Positions 26,696 through 36,000 of a stretch of DNA of 64,000 nucleotides are shown here, piece after piece. The DNA is from CAVZCK01 sp963798805. Its GTDB lineage: Bacteria > Pseudomonadota > Alphaproteobacteria > Rhizobiales > Rhodomicrobiaceae. The stretch covers positions 186,001 to 250,000 of the forward strand of contig CAWCVC010000011.1 of the NCBI GenBank assembly GCA_963798805.1, written 5' to 3'. The notes beneath the pieces are model-generated. The model had not been told where the DNA came from. It saw only the letters and a program-made list of their open reading frames with translations, and did no database searches. The number at the start of each line of letters is the position of its first letter. The stretch's first letter is position 1. The position numbers and the translations under genes are program-made.

Positions 26696-26951
26696 CTACG
26701 CCAAGCCCACCCAGCCGATGGCGAGGTCAATAAGCTTGATTCCGATAAAGGGCGCGATCAGCCCACCACCTCCATAGAGAAGCAGATTGCGCTGCAGAAG
26801 CGCCGTCGGTGACAGCGGCCGGTAAGCGGCGCCACGCAGCGCGAGCGGGATCAAGGCGATGATCATCAGCGCGTTGAAGATGAGCGCTGATAGAACCGCG
26901 CTCTGTGGCGTCGCCAGGTTCATGACATTGAACAGCTGCATTTGCGGCGCG
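26696..26951 (-). pseudogene. kdpB: 3' fragment of kdpB (potassium-transporting ATPase subunit B)
   Basis: The last ~85 codons of KdpB: FNVMNLATPQSAVLSALIFN, LIPLALRGAAYRPLS, LLQRNLLLYGGGGLIAPFIG and KLIDL, ending at TAG 26696. It covers the C-terminal membrane helices only; the catalytic domains are absent. Its 5' break, near 26935-26951, abuts the kup fragment, and the open frame upstream of that is not KdpB. Confidence 0.88.
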
Positions 26952-27214
26952 TCGTCGCGAGCTACGGCTTCATGGAGACGCCGAACGTCCCGAAGATCTT
27001 CACGCACTGCAAACGCAAGAGCCTCAATGTCGAGATGAACGAGGCATCGTTCTTCCTCTCCCGCCGCTCGCTCAGGATCGCGGCGAAGAACGGCCTGCCG
27101 CGTTGGCAGAAGCGCCTGTTCATCTGGCTGGCCGGTGCGGCGGAGGATGCGACCTCCTATTTCCAGATCCCGCGGGATCGGGTCATAGAGATCGGAACGC
27201 AGGTGGCCATTTAA
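26934..27214 (+). pseudogene. kup: 3' fragment of kup (potassium uptake protein)
   Basis: About 93 codons of the Kup C-terminus: VVASYGFMETPNVPKIF, NEASFFLSRRSLRIA, PRWQKRLFIWLAG and ATSYFQIPRDRVIEIGTQVAI, stopping at 27214. All membrane-spanning parts are lost. It is divergent from the kdpB fragment, the two broken 5' ends meeting around 26935-26951. Confidence 0.88.
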
Positions 27215-27573
27215 GCGATGCGGCGAAACCAGTGGCCTTGGAAATTGCAGCTCTCCGGATAAATCCTAAGAAAGTGAGGACGATTTAGGCAAGGCCGCTG
27301 TCCCAGGCGAGCGAAAGCGAGATCCAGGATCCAATCCCGCTTTCTGCAATCTCGTGCCTTGGGTGAGGTCAACGGCCCCGCCTTTGACGGGGGCAATCCA
27401 CCGAGGCGGGCCCGAATTGTCGAGCTCCCACCAACAAGCGTCCAAAAGGCGCCGCCTCCACGCATGGTCATACCGAGCATCGACCGTTCGCACGAAGTGA
27501 CCGTAACCGCTTCCCACCTTGTCACGCTCGCGGATCAGACGATGATCGCAGCTATGGAGCAGCCCGCAAAGGG
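27215..27573. other. 359 bases without a recognisable gene
   Basis: Follows the kup fragment. Short open frames exist on both strands but none resembles a known protein; no strong palindrome or IS end was seen. Adjacent sequence is an IS66 relic, so this may be eroded mobile DNA. Confidence 0.35.
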
Positions 27574-28013
27574 GAGTTTCGCCGCGTTGAGGTGATTACC
27601 AGCGTCAGCTGCCGCCGTCAGTGGCCAGAGGAGGCCAAGGCGCGGATCGGGATGGAAGCATTGCCGATGTGCGGTGATCCCCGCAGTTGCATAACGCTAT
27701 GGGCTGCGTCCGCGGCAGTTCTTCGATTGGCGGAAGAGAATTCGCAAGAGCCTTCCGCACACCGAAACACCCGAGCCGGTCTCCTTCGTACGGGTAATTA
27801 TGGACCAGTCGATTCCGGCGCGGACGGAGGCATCTCCTTCGGCAGCGTCGTTCGCAGCGCACCCGGAATTCGCAATTGCGATTGACTCGGCAACGGTTCC
27901 CCTGCGCGGTACTGTCGATACGAAGACTTTGACCTTGTGCTTCGCGCGGTAAAGGCAGTGCTACGATCGTGCCAGGAGCTCTGCGCCGAATTTGCAGTCA
28001 CGCTTATGCGCTA
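27574..28013 (+). pseudogene. degenerate IS66-type TnpA (orfA) relic
   Basis: Starts with RRVEVITSVSCRRQWPEEAK, the typical IS66 OrfA opening. After a shift near 27672 the next frame carries an in-frame stop then RYGLRPRQFFDWRKRIR, the helix-turn-helix end, followed by a decayed tail. No IS66 tnpB/tnpC or ends were found nearby. Confidence 0.55.
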
Positions 28014-28018
28014 TCGCA

Positions 28019-29191
28019 AACAGTGACGATCCGGCGGCCGAGATTTCCGGCTTGGACGCCTACAAGAATGAGCTTGCGGAGATCGAACGAAAGAAGTCGG
28101 CCGGCCTGACCGACGAAAAGGACGCCGATGCCGCCCGTTCGGACATCGAGAAGCGCATCCTCGCGGCGGTTCTTGAAAGGGCTCCGGCGCGGCCGGCCGG
28201 CACCCACCTGAATTATGCGGTGATTTCGGCGGCGGGAGCGATCGTCATAATCGGCCTGTTTGGGATTTACCAGACCGCGACGCAGCCGGAGGCGATCGAC
28301 CCGCAAAGTCTGGCAGCGGCGGCCGCATCCATCGAGCCGGCCAGCGGCGGCTGGGCGCAGCGTGTCGCCAAAACTCAGACGACCGATAATAACCTCCAAG
28401 ATCATCCCGATGTCGCCACGATGGTGGAGCGCCTCGAGCGGCGGCTGGACGCCAATCCCAATGATCTGGATGGCTGGCGCATGCTCGGATGGTCGTACTC
28501 CAAGACCGGCCGCCTCGGCGAAGCCGTCACGGCCTACCGCCACGCCGTCGATCTGCGGAAGGACGATCCGGCCCTCAAGTCGCTGTATGGCGAGGCGATG
28601 GTCCAGGCTGCCGGCGGCACGGTCGACAAAGATGCGCTCGCGGTCTTCGAGCAGGTTCTTGCCGCCGACCCCAGCGATCCGCGTGCGCGCTATTACCAGG
28701 GCGTTGCGAAGGCGCAGCAGGGCGATAATCAGGGCGCGCTCGATGAATGGCTTGCGCTCTACAAGACCGCGCCGGCGGGCGCCGAATGGGCCGGCGATCT
28801 GCGCGCGCGGATCGAGGAGGTGGCAAAGAGCAGCGGCATCAATGTCAGCGCGCAGTTGCAGCAGCGGAAGGCTGAAACGGCCGTGGCGGCGCCTGCGCCG
28901 ATCCGCGGTCCGAGCGCGAAGGATATCGAGAACGCCAAGCAGCTCAGCTCCGGCGACCGGCAGGCCATGGTGAGAGGCATGGTCAGCCAGCTGGCGGCCC
29001 GCCTCGAAGCCTCGCCGGATGATGCCGACGGCTGGATCATGCTGATACGGTCCCACATGGTGCTGAACGAGCCGGATCAGGCGCGCAGCGCGCTCGAGCG
29101 GGCGCAAAAATCGCTGGCGGGCGCACCGGAGAAGCTGACCCGTGTGATACAGGCCGCGCGGGCACTGGGCGTCTCGCCGGCCGTACAGTGA
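28019..29191 (+). pseudogene. ccmI: 5'-truncated ccmI (cytochrome c maturation)
   Basis: Recognisable from DAYKNELAEIERKKSAGL (the loop after the first helix) through the second membrane helix (YAVISAAGAIVIIGLFGIYQ) and the TPR-like periplasmic part (GWRMLGWSYSKTGRLGEAVTAYRHA, ASPDDADGWIMLIRSHMVLN). The first transmembrane segment (about 30 residues) is missing, replaced by the IS66 relic; a TTG at 27992 gives an open frame but not a CcmI start. ccmE/ccmF/ccmH, normally next, are absent. Probably inactive. Confidence 0.82.
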
Positions 29192-29261
29192 GCGGTTCAG
29201 TTCGTGCCAACACAGATCCCCTCGCCGGGCGAGCCCGCGAGGCGATGCGCTGTTTGTTTGG

Positions 29262-29308
29262 GCATGATCTTTGCCGCAAAACCGGTTCCCACTTTTGCGG
29301 GATCATGC
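29262..29308. repeat. rhizobial REP-type palindrome
   Basis: GCATGATC at 29262-29269 and GATCATGC at 29301-29308 are exact inverted copies, with an inner CCGCAAAA / TTTTGCGG pair around CCGGTTCCCAC. It matches the widespread Rhizobiales palindrome family built around GCATGATC and GGTTCCCAC. Confidence 0.85.
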
Positions 29309-29966
29309 ACCTGTTCCGCCCCCAAAAGGGACGGCGCGGGCAGCCGAAAGGCTGGTCCGTTTATATATGGCAGCCTCTCGGCCGCCCGCGCGCGGTGATA
29401 TTTTGGCTCCGGTCCGCTCACTTACCGGACCTGGCGCGCCAGCCGCCTCTTCCAAGCCCGATCCGTGTGGCGAAAGCCTGCCATTTCCACCTTAAGCGCA
29501 TCGCCTGCCGGAGTTCGGCCTTTTCGCCATCCTCCAGCCAAGCCTGCGCCCGGCAGCGCCGCGGAGCCCTTAAGCGGCCGGGCGGCGGGACGGGCTTTCC
29601 GGATCGGGCTTTGCGACGGCGAACCTGTGACCTGCGCATCCCAGCCAACAGGTGGGTCGTAGCCGCAAAACCCCTGAGTGCGGGTTCGTTACACCCACCG
29701 CAAGGCTGGCCTATCTTCGCGAATCGGCCACGCCCTTGCGGATTCCTCAGGCACCGCAATCCCTTCCCGAACGTAGGCGAGCCGGTCTCGAGCCCCGCGT
29801 CCCTTACCGGGAAGGAACGGGCGCGATTATAGGGGCGGCAAAAGCTGCGGGGATAACATGCGAGGCGGAATTTGCGGAGTTGGTGAATGGAGCGTTGCGC
29901 TTCTGCGTCGCCTCGGACGGCGTGAAGCGCCGAGCCGGGGCTCGTAAACCCATGCCATTGGCGCTG

Positions 29967-29989
29967 GTCCGCGGGTCAGACCCGCGGAC
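29967..29989. repeat. 23-nt perfect palindrome
   Basis: GTCCGCGGGTC followed by one base and its exact complement. Not followed by a T-run. Could be a REP-type hairpin or a structured leader ahead of the AraC gene. Confidence 0.5.
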
Positions 29990-30110
29990 GGCGGATAGGC
30001 GCGGCTGATCTCCACACATCCGCCACCGAAAATAGCAACGCGGATCAAGCGCGGCGAGGCGCGCGCCGGTACGCTCGCGAGAGCTCGAGAGAACCCCATA
30101 TCATCGGGAA

Positions 30111-30959
30111 ATGCCCATGGAGCCGGTGCGCAGAGCCGTCTGGTATATCGAAAGCCATTTCGCCGAGCCGATCGGGCTGGAGGAGGTGGCGAGCGCCAGC
30201 GGCATGTCGCGCTTCCACCTCTCGCGCATCTTCGCCCAGGCGACCGGGCGCTCCATGACCAGCTATCTGCGCGGCCGTCGCCTCAGCGAAGCCGCGCGGA
30301 TGCTGGCCGGCGGAGACCAGGACATTCTCCCGGTGGCGCTCTCGGTCGGCTACGGCTCGCACGAAGCCTTCACCCGCGCATTCCGCGCCTTTTTCGGGGT
30401 CACGCCCGAATCGATTCGAGCGCAAGGCAGCGCCGATCATCTCGATCTCATGGAGCCTTTCGTCATGTCGGAAACACAGTCCATCCCCGTTGCCGAACCA
30501 ACCATCCGCGAGCACGGTCCGTTCTTCATGGCCGGCATCCGCGAGTTCCGCCGCTTCGAGGAGCGCGCCGGAATCCCTGCCCAATGGCAGCGCTTCACCC
30601 CGCATATCGGCCAGACGCCCGGCCAGATCGGCCGCGACGCCTACGGCGTTTGTTTCGTGCCATCGAGCGATGAGGAAGGCTTCGACTATATGACGGCCGT
30701 CGCCGTGCGCTCGCTCGACGACCTGCCCGAAGACCTTTCCGGCGTGCGCATCCCGCGGCGGCGTTATGCGATCTTCAAGCATAGCGGCCATGTCGCCAAT
30801 ATCGGCGCGACCTGCGCGGCGATCTATGGCGAGTGGCAGCCCAAGGCCTCGGTCGAGGTCGAGAAGGGGCCATTGATGATGATCGAGCATTACGACGAGA
30901 GCTTCGATCCGGCGACCGGGCGCGGCGGCATCGAGATCTGGGTGCCTCTGAAAGGCTAA
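30111..30959 (+). CDS. AraC-type regulator with GyrI-like effector domain
   Basis: 282 residues. N-terminal tandem AraC HTH (about 8-105: LEEVASASGMSRFHLSRIF, then VALSVGYGSHEAFTRAFRAF, FGVTPESIR) and a C-terminal GyrI/effector-binding half (about 125-282: GVCFVPSSDEEGFDYMTAVA, ending EIWVPLKG), the architecture of Rob/SoxS-like regulators that bind small drugs. The AUG at 30111 or the second one at 30117 could start. It stands alone, 125 bases before a small secreted-protein gene, so its targets are unclear. Confidence 0.9.
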   Translation: MPMEPVRRAVWYIESHFAEPIGLEEVASASGMSRFHLSRIFAQATGRSMTSYLRGRRLSEAARMLAGGDQDILPVALSVGYGSHEAFTRAFRAFFGVTPESIRAQGSADHLDLMEPFVMSETQSIPVAEPTIREHGPFFMAGIREFRRFEERAGIPAQWQRFTPHIGQTPGQIGRDAYGVCFVPSSDEEGFDYMTAVAVRSLDDLPEDLSGVRIPRRRYAIFKHSGHVANIGATCAAIYGEWQPKASVEVEKGPLMMIEHYDESFDPATGRGGIEIWVPLKG

Positions 30960-31084
30960 TTAGAGAGGCGGTCTGCAATGGCCGGGAAGGCGCCTCGCTC
31001 GAAAACCGTTGAACCTTCCCGGCAGCCATCGCGACGAACCCTGCAGAGGAGGCAATCCCGCTTTCCGAAGAAAAGGGTGACGTC

Positions 31085-31312
31085 ATGAAAAACACGCTCA
31101 TTGCATCCGCCATCGCCGCAAGCGCAACCCTCGCCATGGTCGGCTCGGCCGCCGCCTGTTCGCCCGGCTATAAGCCCGTCAAGATCCAGGGCAACTGGGT
31201 TTGCCAGCTCGATGCCTCCGCGAGCAATTCGCTGAAGGCGAGGACGAAGCCGGAGCTCAAGCGCCATGTTCATGCCCGCACGCTTCAGCTTCGCACCACT
31301 CAGTCCAAATAA
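31085..31312 (+). CDS. small secreted hypothetical protein
   Basis: 75 residues with a textbook signal peptide (MKNTLIASAIAASATLAMVG, cleaved near AAA/CSPGY). The mature ~50 residues hold two Cys (ACSPGYKPV, NWVCQLD) and a basic, Leu-rich tail. AAAAGGG stands about 7 bases before the ATG. I recognise no named family; similar short proteins with CSPGYKPVKIQG occur in Rhizobiales by memory only. Confidence 0.65.
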   Translation: MKNTLIASAIAASATLAMVGSAAACSPGYKPVKIQGNWVCQLDASASNSLKARTKPELKRHVHARTLQLRTTQSK

Positions 31313-31541
31313 GCAGGCTGAAAGCCCCGCCTTTCGAGACGGAAGGGGCCTCAATCATCTCCCGCGGTTCGAGCGCGTGCCGGGTGCACATGCGCTCGGC
31401 CGCGTCATGCCACCCGGCGGGCGCGGCATCCCGCATGTTAAGCAGACGCATCGCGCCCATTAGCATCCGGTCCACTTTCCCGCTATGATGCGGGCGAGAC
31501 GGGGCTCCGGCCCCGATGCTTCAGCTTGGGACGCAAGGCTG

Positions 31542-32957
31542 ATGACAATTGCCGACGCCAATACCACCAACGGGCGCGACAGCGAAGCCCGCGCCGCGAC
31601 CCTTGCCGCGCTGAAGGACCGCTTCGGCTCGCGCTATGGCGACGGGCTGGCGCTCCGGCAGCAGCATGCCCATACCACCACCTGGTTGCCGAACCAGCCG
31701 GCCGATGCCGTCATCTTTCCGGAGAGCACGGAGGAGGTGGTGGCGATCGTCAATCTCTGCCGCGCCAGCCGCACGCCGATCATTCCCTTCGGCGTCGGCA
31801 CCTCGCTCGAAGGCCATCTGAACGCCCCCTATGGCGGCGTCTGTCTCGATTTCGCGCGGATGAAGCGCGTGCTTTCGGTCAATATCGAGGACATGGACTG
31901 CGAGGTCGAGCCTGGCATCACGCGCAAGGAGCTCGAAGCACATCTGCGCGACACCGGGCTGTTCTTTCCGGTCGATCCGGGCGCCGACGCCACGCTCGGC
32001 GGCATGGCGGCAACCCGCGCCTCGGGCACAATGGCCGTCCGCTACGGCACCATGCGCGAGCTGGTCCTCAGTCTGACCGCGGTGATGGCCGACGGCAGCG
32101 TCATCCAGACCGGAAGCCGCGCGCGCAAATCGGCGGCGGGCTACGATCTGACGCGGCTGCTGGTCGGCTCGGAAGGCACGCTCGCCATCACTACGGCGCT
32201 CAGGCTGCGCCTGTTCGGCATCCCGGAGGCGGTGTTATCGGCGGTTTGCCCGTTCAAGACGCTGGATGGCGCCTGCCGGACGGTCACGACCGCGATACAA
32301 CTCGGTCTCGGCCTCGCCCGCATCGAGTTGCTCGATACTTTGCAGATGCAGGCGGTGAACCGCTATTCCAAGCTCGGCCTCGCCGAAGTGCCGACGCTGT
32401 TTCTCGAATTCCACGGCACCCGCGCTGCGACCCAGGAGCAGGTGGCGATCTTCAAGGAGCTGGCCGAAGCGGAAGAAGGCGGGCCGTTCGACTGGGCCGA
32501 GCGGCCGGAGGACCGCACGCGGCTCTGGCAGGCGCGGCATGACGCCTATTGGGCCGGCCTGGCGCTGCGCCCCGGCGCAAAAGTGGTCGCCACAGATGTC
32601 TGCGTCCCGTTGTCGCGGCTTGCCGAATGCGTCTCCGAAACCCACAAGGATATAGAGGAGGCTGGCCTGATCGCGCCGATCGTCGGCCATGTCGGTGACG
32701 GGAACTTCCATGTCGTTCCGCTCGTCGATATGGAAAATCCGGAAGAAATCGCGGGCGTCGAAGCGTTTAACGACCGCCTCGTCGAACGTGCCTTGAAAAT
32801 GGGCGGTACATCAACCGGCGAACATGGCGTTGGAATGGGCAAAATTAAGTTCTTGGGAAAAGAGCATGGACCTGCCTTGGCTGTCATGGCTGCCACAAAG
32901 AAGGCACTAGATCCAAATAATATTTTAAACCCTGGCAAGATCATTGCTTTGCCTTAA
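31542..32957 (+). CDS. FAD-linked oxidase (GlcD / D-lactate dehydrogenase type)
   Basis: 471 residues from ATG 31542, preferred to ATG 31485 because AAGG precedes it. It is a PCMH-type flavoprotein: FAD-binding PFGVGTSLEGH (with TPII before), FPVDPGADATLGGMAATRASG, SAAGYDLTRLLVGSEGTLA, and C-terminal GHVGDGNFHVVPL plus TGEHGVGMGK and LDPNNILNPGKI. It oxidises a 2-hydroxy acid (D-lactate or glycolate type) at the cytosolic membrane side. There is no glcE/F partner next to it, favouring a single-subunit D-lactate dehydrogenase. It is followed by asmA. Confidence 0.9.
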   Translation: MTIADANTTNGRDSEARAATLAALKDRFGSRYGDGLALRQQHAHTTTWLPNQPADAVIFPESTEEVVAIVNLCRASRTPIIPFGVGTSLEGHLNAPYGGVCLDFARMKRVLSVNIEDMDCEVEPGITRKELEAHLRDTGLFFPVDPGADATLGGMAATRASGTMAVRYGTMRELVLSLTAVMADGSVIQTGSRARKSAAGYDLTRLLVGSEGTLAITTALRLRLFGIPEAVLSAVCPFKTLDGACRTVTTAIQLGLGLARIELLDTLQMQAVNRYSKLGLAEVPTLFLEFHGTRAATQEQVAIFKELAEAEEGGPFDWAERPEDRTRLWQARHDAYWAGLALRPGAKVVATDVCVPLSRLAECVSETHKDIEEAGLIAPIVGHVGDGNFHVVPLVDMENPEEIAGVEAFNDRLVERALKMGGTSTGEHGVGMGKIKFLGKEHGPALAVMAATKKALDPNNILNPGKIIALP

Positions 32958-33026
32958 GGTTGCCTTATTGTCCGACGCCTGGACGGGAAACGGCCCCCGT
33001 TTTTGCCGCTATGGCTGGAGGTCTCG

Positions 33027-36000
33027 TTGGGTTCGCTTCTAGCTGCCCTTGCAACGATTATTGTGACCGGGCTCGCCGCCCTGCTCGCCCTGCCCTATAT
33101 GGTCGACTGGAACGACTACAAGGCGCAGTTCGAGACCCATGCGGCGCAGCTTGTCGGCCGCCCTGTGCGCATCGACGGCGATGTCGACCTGACCATCCTG
33201 CCTATCCCGACCTTGAGCATGCATGGCGTGCGGATCGCCGATGAATTCGGCAAGTTCGAGCGGCCCTTCGCCGAAGTCGAGGAGCTCGACGCTACGCTTT
33301 CCGTGCCACAGTTGCTCAGCGGCACCATCGAGGCGAAATCCATCGAGCTCGATCAGCCTGTCCTGCGTCTCAAGATCGACGAGTTCGGCGAAGGCTCCTG
33401 GCAGAGCATCGGCCCTTACGGCCTCGATATACCGATCCCGGTCCGCGATGTGATCCTCGACAGCGTCGACATCAGAGACGGCGCCATCGAGCTGAGGCGA
33501 GGGCGCCAGGGCTCACCGAAGCGGATCGACCGCATCTCCGGCACCTTTTCCGCCGAGGGCCTTTCCGGGCCGTTCCACTTCTCCGGCACCGGCTCGGCCG
33601 GCGGCAACGAGAAGGAGATCCAGTTCGCCGCCGGCAAGCTGCAGCCCGACGCCAGCGTCCGGTTCAAGGCGTCGCTGCGCTCCGATAAAGGCGTCAGCCT
33701 CTATCAGCTCGACGGAGACCTCAAGGGCCTCGGCGGCGCGGTCCGCTATGTCGGCCCGGTGATTGCGCGTCTGGCGCTCGACGCCAAAGCCAAGAAAGCC
33801 GAGCCGGGCCAGCTTGGCGACCCGGCAGCCGGCAAGGCCGTCGAGATGCGCGCCAACGCCAAGATCACGCTCGACGACGCCAAATTCGACAATATCGCGC
33901 TCACCGTCACTCAGAATGACCGGCCGCAATCGGTGACCGGCAGCGCCTATGCGTCCTGGGGCACCGTCCCCAAGCTCGATATGGACCTGGAGGCGTCCTG
34001 GCTCGATCTCGATCAGATCCTCGGCTCCTCTCAGAAGGACAGCCGCCCGACGCCGGTTGCCGCCATCGCGGCGCTGCCGAACATCTTCCAGGGGTGGTCC
34101 TTCACGCCGCGGCAAGGCCAGATCAACGCCAAGATCCAGCAGGCCGGCCTTGGCGGCGATGTCATCGAGCAGCTCGATTTCAGCGCATCTCATGACGCCG
34201 GCGGCTGGAAGGTCGATCATCTCACGGCCCGTCTTCCGGGCGACACCGATGTCGACGTGCAGGGCACGCTGCCGGCGGGCAACGCCCTGGCCTTCGGCGG
34301 CAATTTCACGCTCAACGGCAAGAACCTGTCCCGGCTCCTGCGCTGGGCCGCTCCCTCGCTCGGCGTCGTCGATACCGGCAGCGACCAGACCTTCTCGCTG
34401 TCGAGCAAGATGGCCCTGACCCCGGACAGGCTCGCTTTCGAAAAGGCGAAAGGCTCGCTGGGCGAGTCCTCCTTCAGCTTCGATCTGGTGCATGATTACG
34501 GGAAGGATTCCAAGCTCCTCCTGGCTCTGGAGAGCCAGCGGCTCGATCTGCGCGGACTCTATGGCGGCCAGAAGCTCGGGCCGGCCGGTCCTCCCCCTGA
34601 TGATGCCGCGCTGCCGCCGGCCCAGCCGTCGAAAACGCCGGCCGGTCCTCCCCCCGACGATGCCGCGCTGCCGCCGGAAACGGTTCCCGCTCACAAGACC
34701 AGCCTGCCCGATGTGCTCTGGACGGTGTTCAAGGCGGAGGAGTCGAGCGTCAGCCTGTTGATCTCGCAGCTCCAGCTTCCCGATTTCGAGGCGCGCGACG
34801 TGCGCTCGGCCTTCCGCTACGAGAACGGCACCTTCGACATCAAGGAACTCAATCTCGCCACCACCGACGGCCTGAAAGTGAAAGCCGACGGCCGCATTAC
34901 CGGCTTCGACACCAAGCCGAATGGCTCGCTCAACCTCTCGATAGACGCGCCCTCGGCGCAATCGGTCACCAATCTCGCCCGGCTCGGCGGACTTGACAGC
35001 ATGAGCCCCGGTACCCGCAGGCGGATCGACGCGCTCGCCCCCTTCCGGCTTTCCGGTACGCTCGATGCGGAAGCGCGCCAAAGTCTGCTCAAGCTGACGC
35101 TCGCCGGCAATGCCGCCGGCAGCGAGCTGACCTTGACCGGCCGGCTGACCGGCGATCTCGGTGACCTCAAGGCCGCGCGCGTCGACGTCAACGGCCTGAT
35201 CGGCAATGCCGACGGCCGCCGTCTTATCGCGCAGCTTGCGCCCGAGGTGCCGCTGAATGACGCCGCCAACCAGAACGGCGCCGGCTATCTGAAGGTGTCG
35301 GCGCTCGGTGCGATGAAGTCGGGGCTCACCAGCAAGATAGAGCTGCAGACTCCGCAGGCGCGCGGCGAGTTCGAGGGCCTGATCTCCCCGCTCGACAAGC
35401 CGTCATGGTGCCTCAATGGCAAGCTCAACCTGCGTGCCGCTCATGCCGCGACGGCTCTCTCCATGCTGCGCCTGTCGCCTGGCGGCGTGCCCGTCACCGG
35501 CGCCATCGATCTCAGCGCTTCGGTGTTGAAAAAGGCCTCGGCCGTCAATGTCGCCGATCTGTCGCTGCGCATCGGCGGCGAGACCATCCGGGGCAAGGCC
35601 GATCTCGATCTCTCCGGCGACCGGCCCTCGGCCAAGATCGATATCAATGCCGGCACGGTTTCGCTGCCGAAGATCGCCGCCTATCTGGTCGACTGGGACC
35701 GCCAGGACCTGACCTCGCAGATCGCCACTATCGCCAATGGCGGAGGCGGCGTCTGGGCCAATCAGGCTTTCGCTCTCGCCGCGCTCCAGGCGGGCGATGG
35801 CACGCTGAAGCTGAAGGCGCGCTCGATCGCCTTCTCCGACGATCTGAAGGTCAGCGACGGCCAGCTCGACGCCTCCTTGCAGGGCGGAACGCTGAAAGTC
35901 TCGCAGCTCGGCGGCAAGCTCTATGGCGGAAGCGTCGCGGCTTCCGGCAGTCTGAAGGCGCTGGAGGGACGCGCCGATTTCGACGCCAAGCTCAAGGCTG

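Larger units (their letters stand above)
29192..30110. other. 919-base non-coding region with REP palindromes
   Basis: No frame here resembles a real protein. Holds a rhizobial REP (29262-29308) and a palindrome (29967-29989). The section 29400-29850 is GC-rich with no tRNA or other RNA I could recognise. The AraC gene's promoter should lie in the last 100 bases. Confidence 0.5.

Noticed and set aside
29400..29860. Possible tRNA or structured RNA
   Set aside because: No cloverleaf, anticodon arm or conserved RNA motif could be found by eye.
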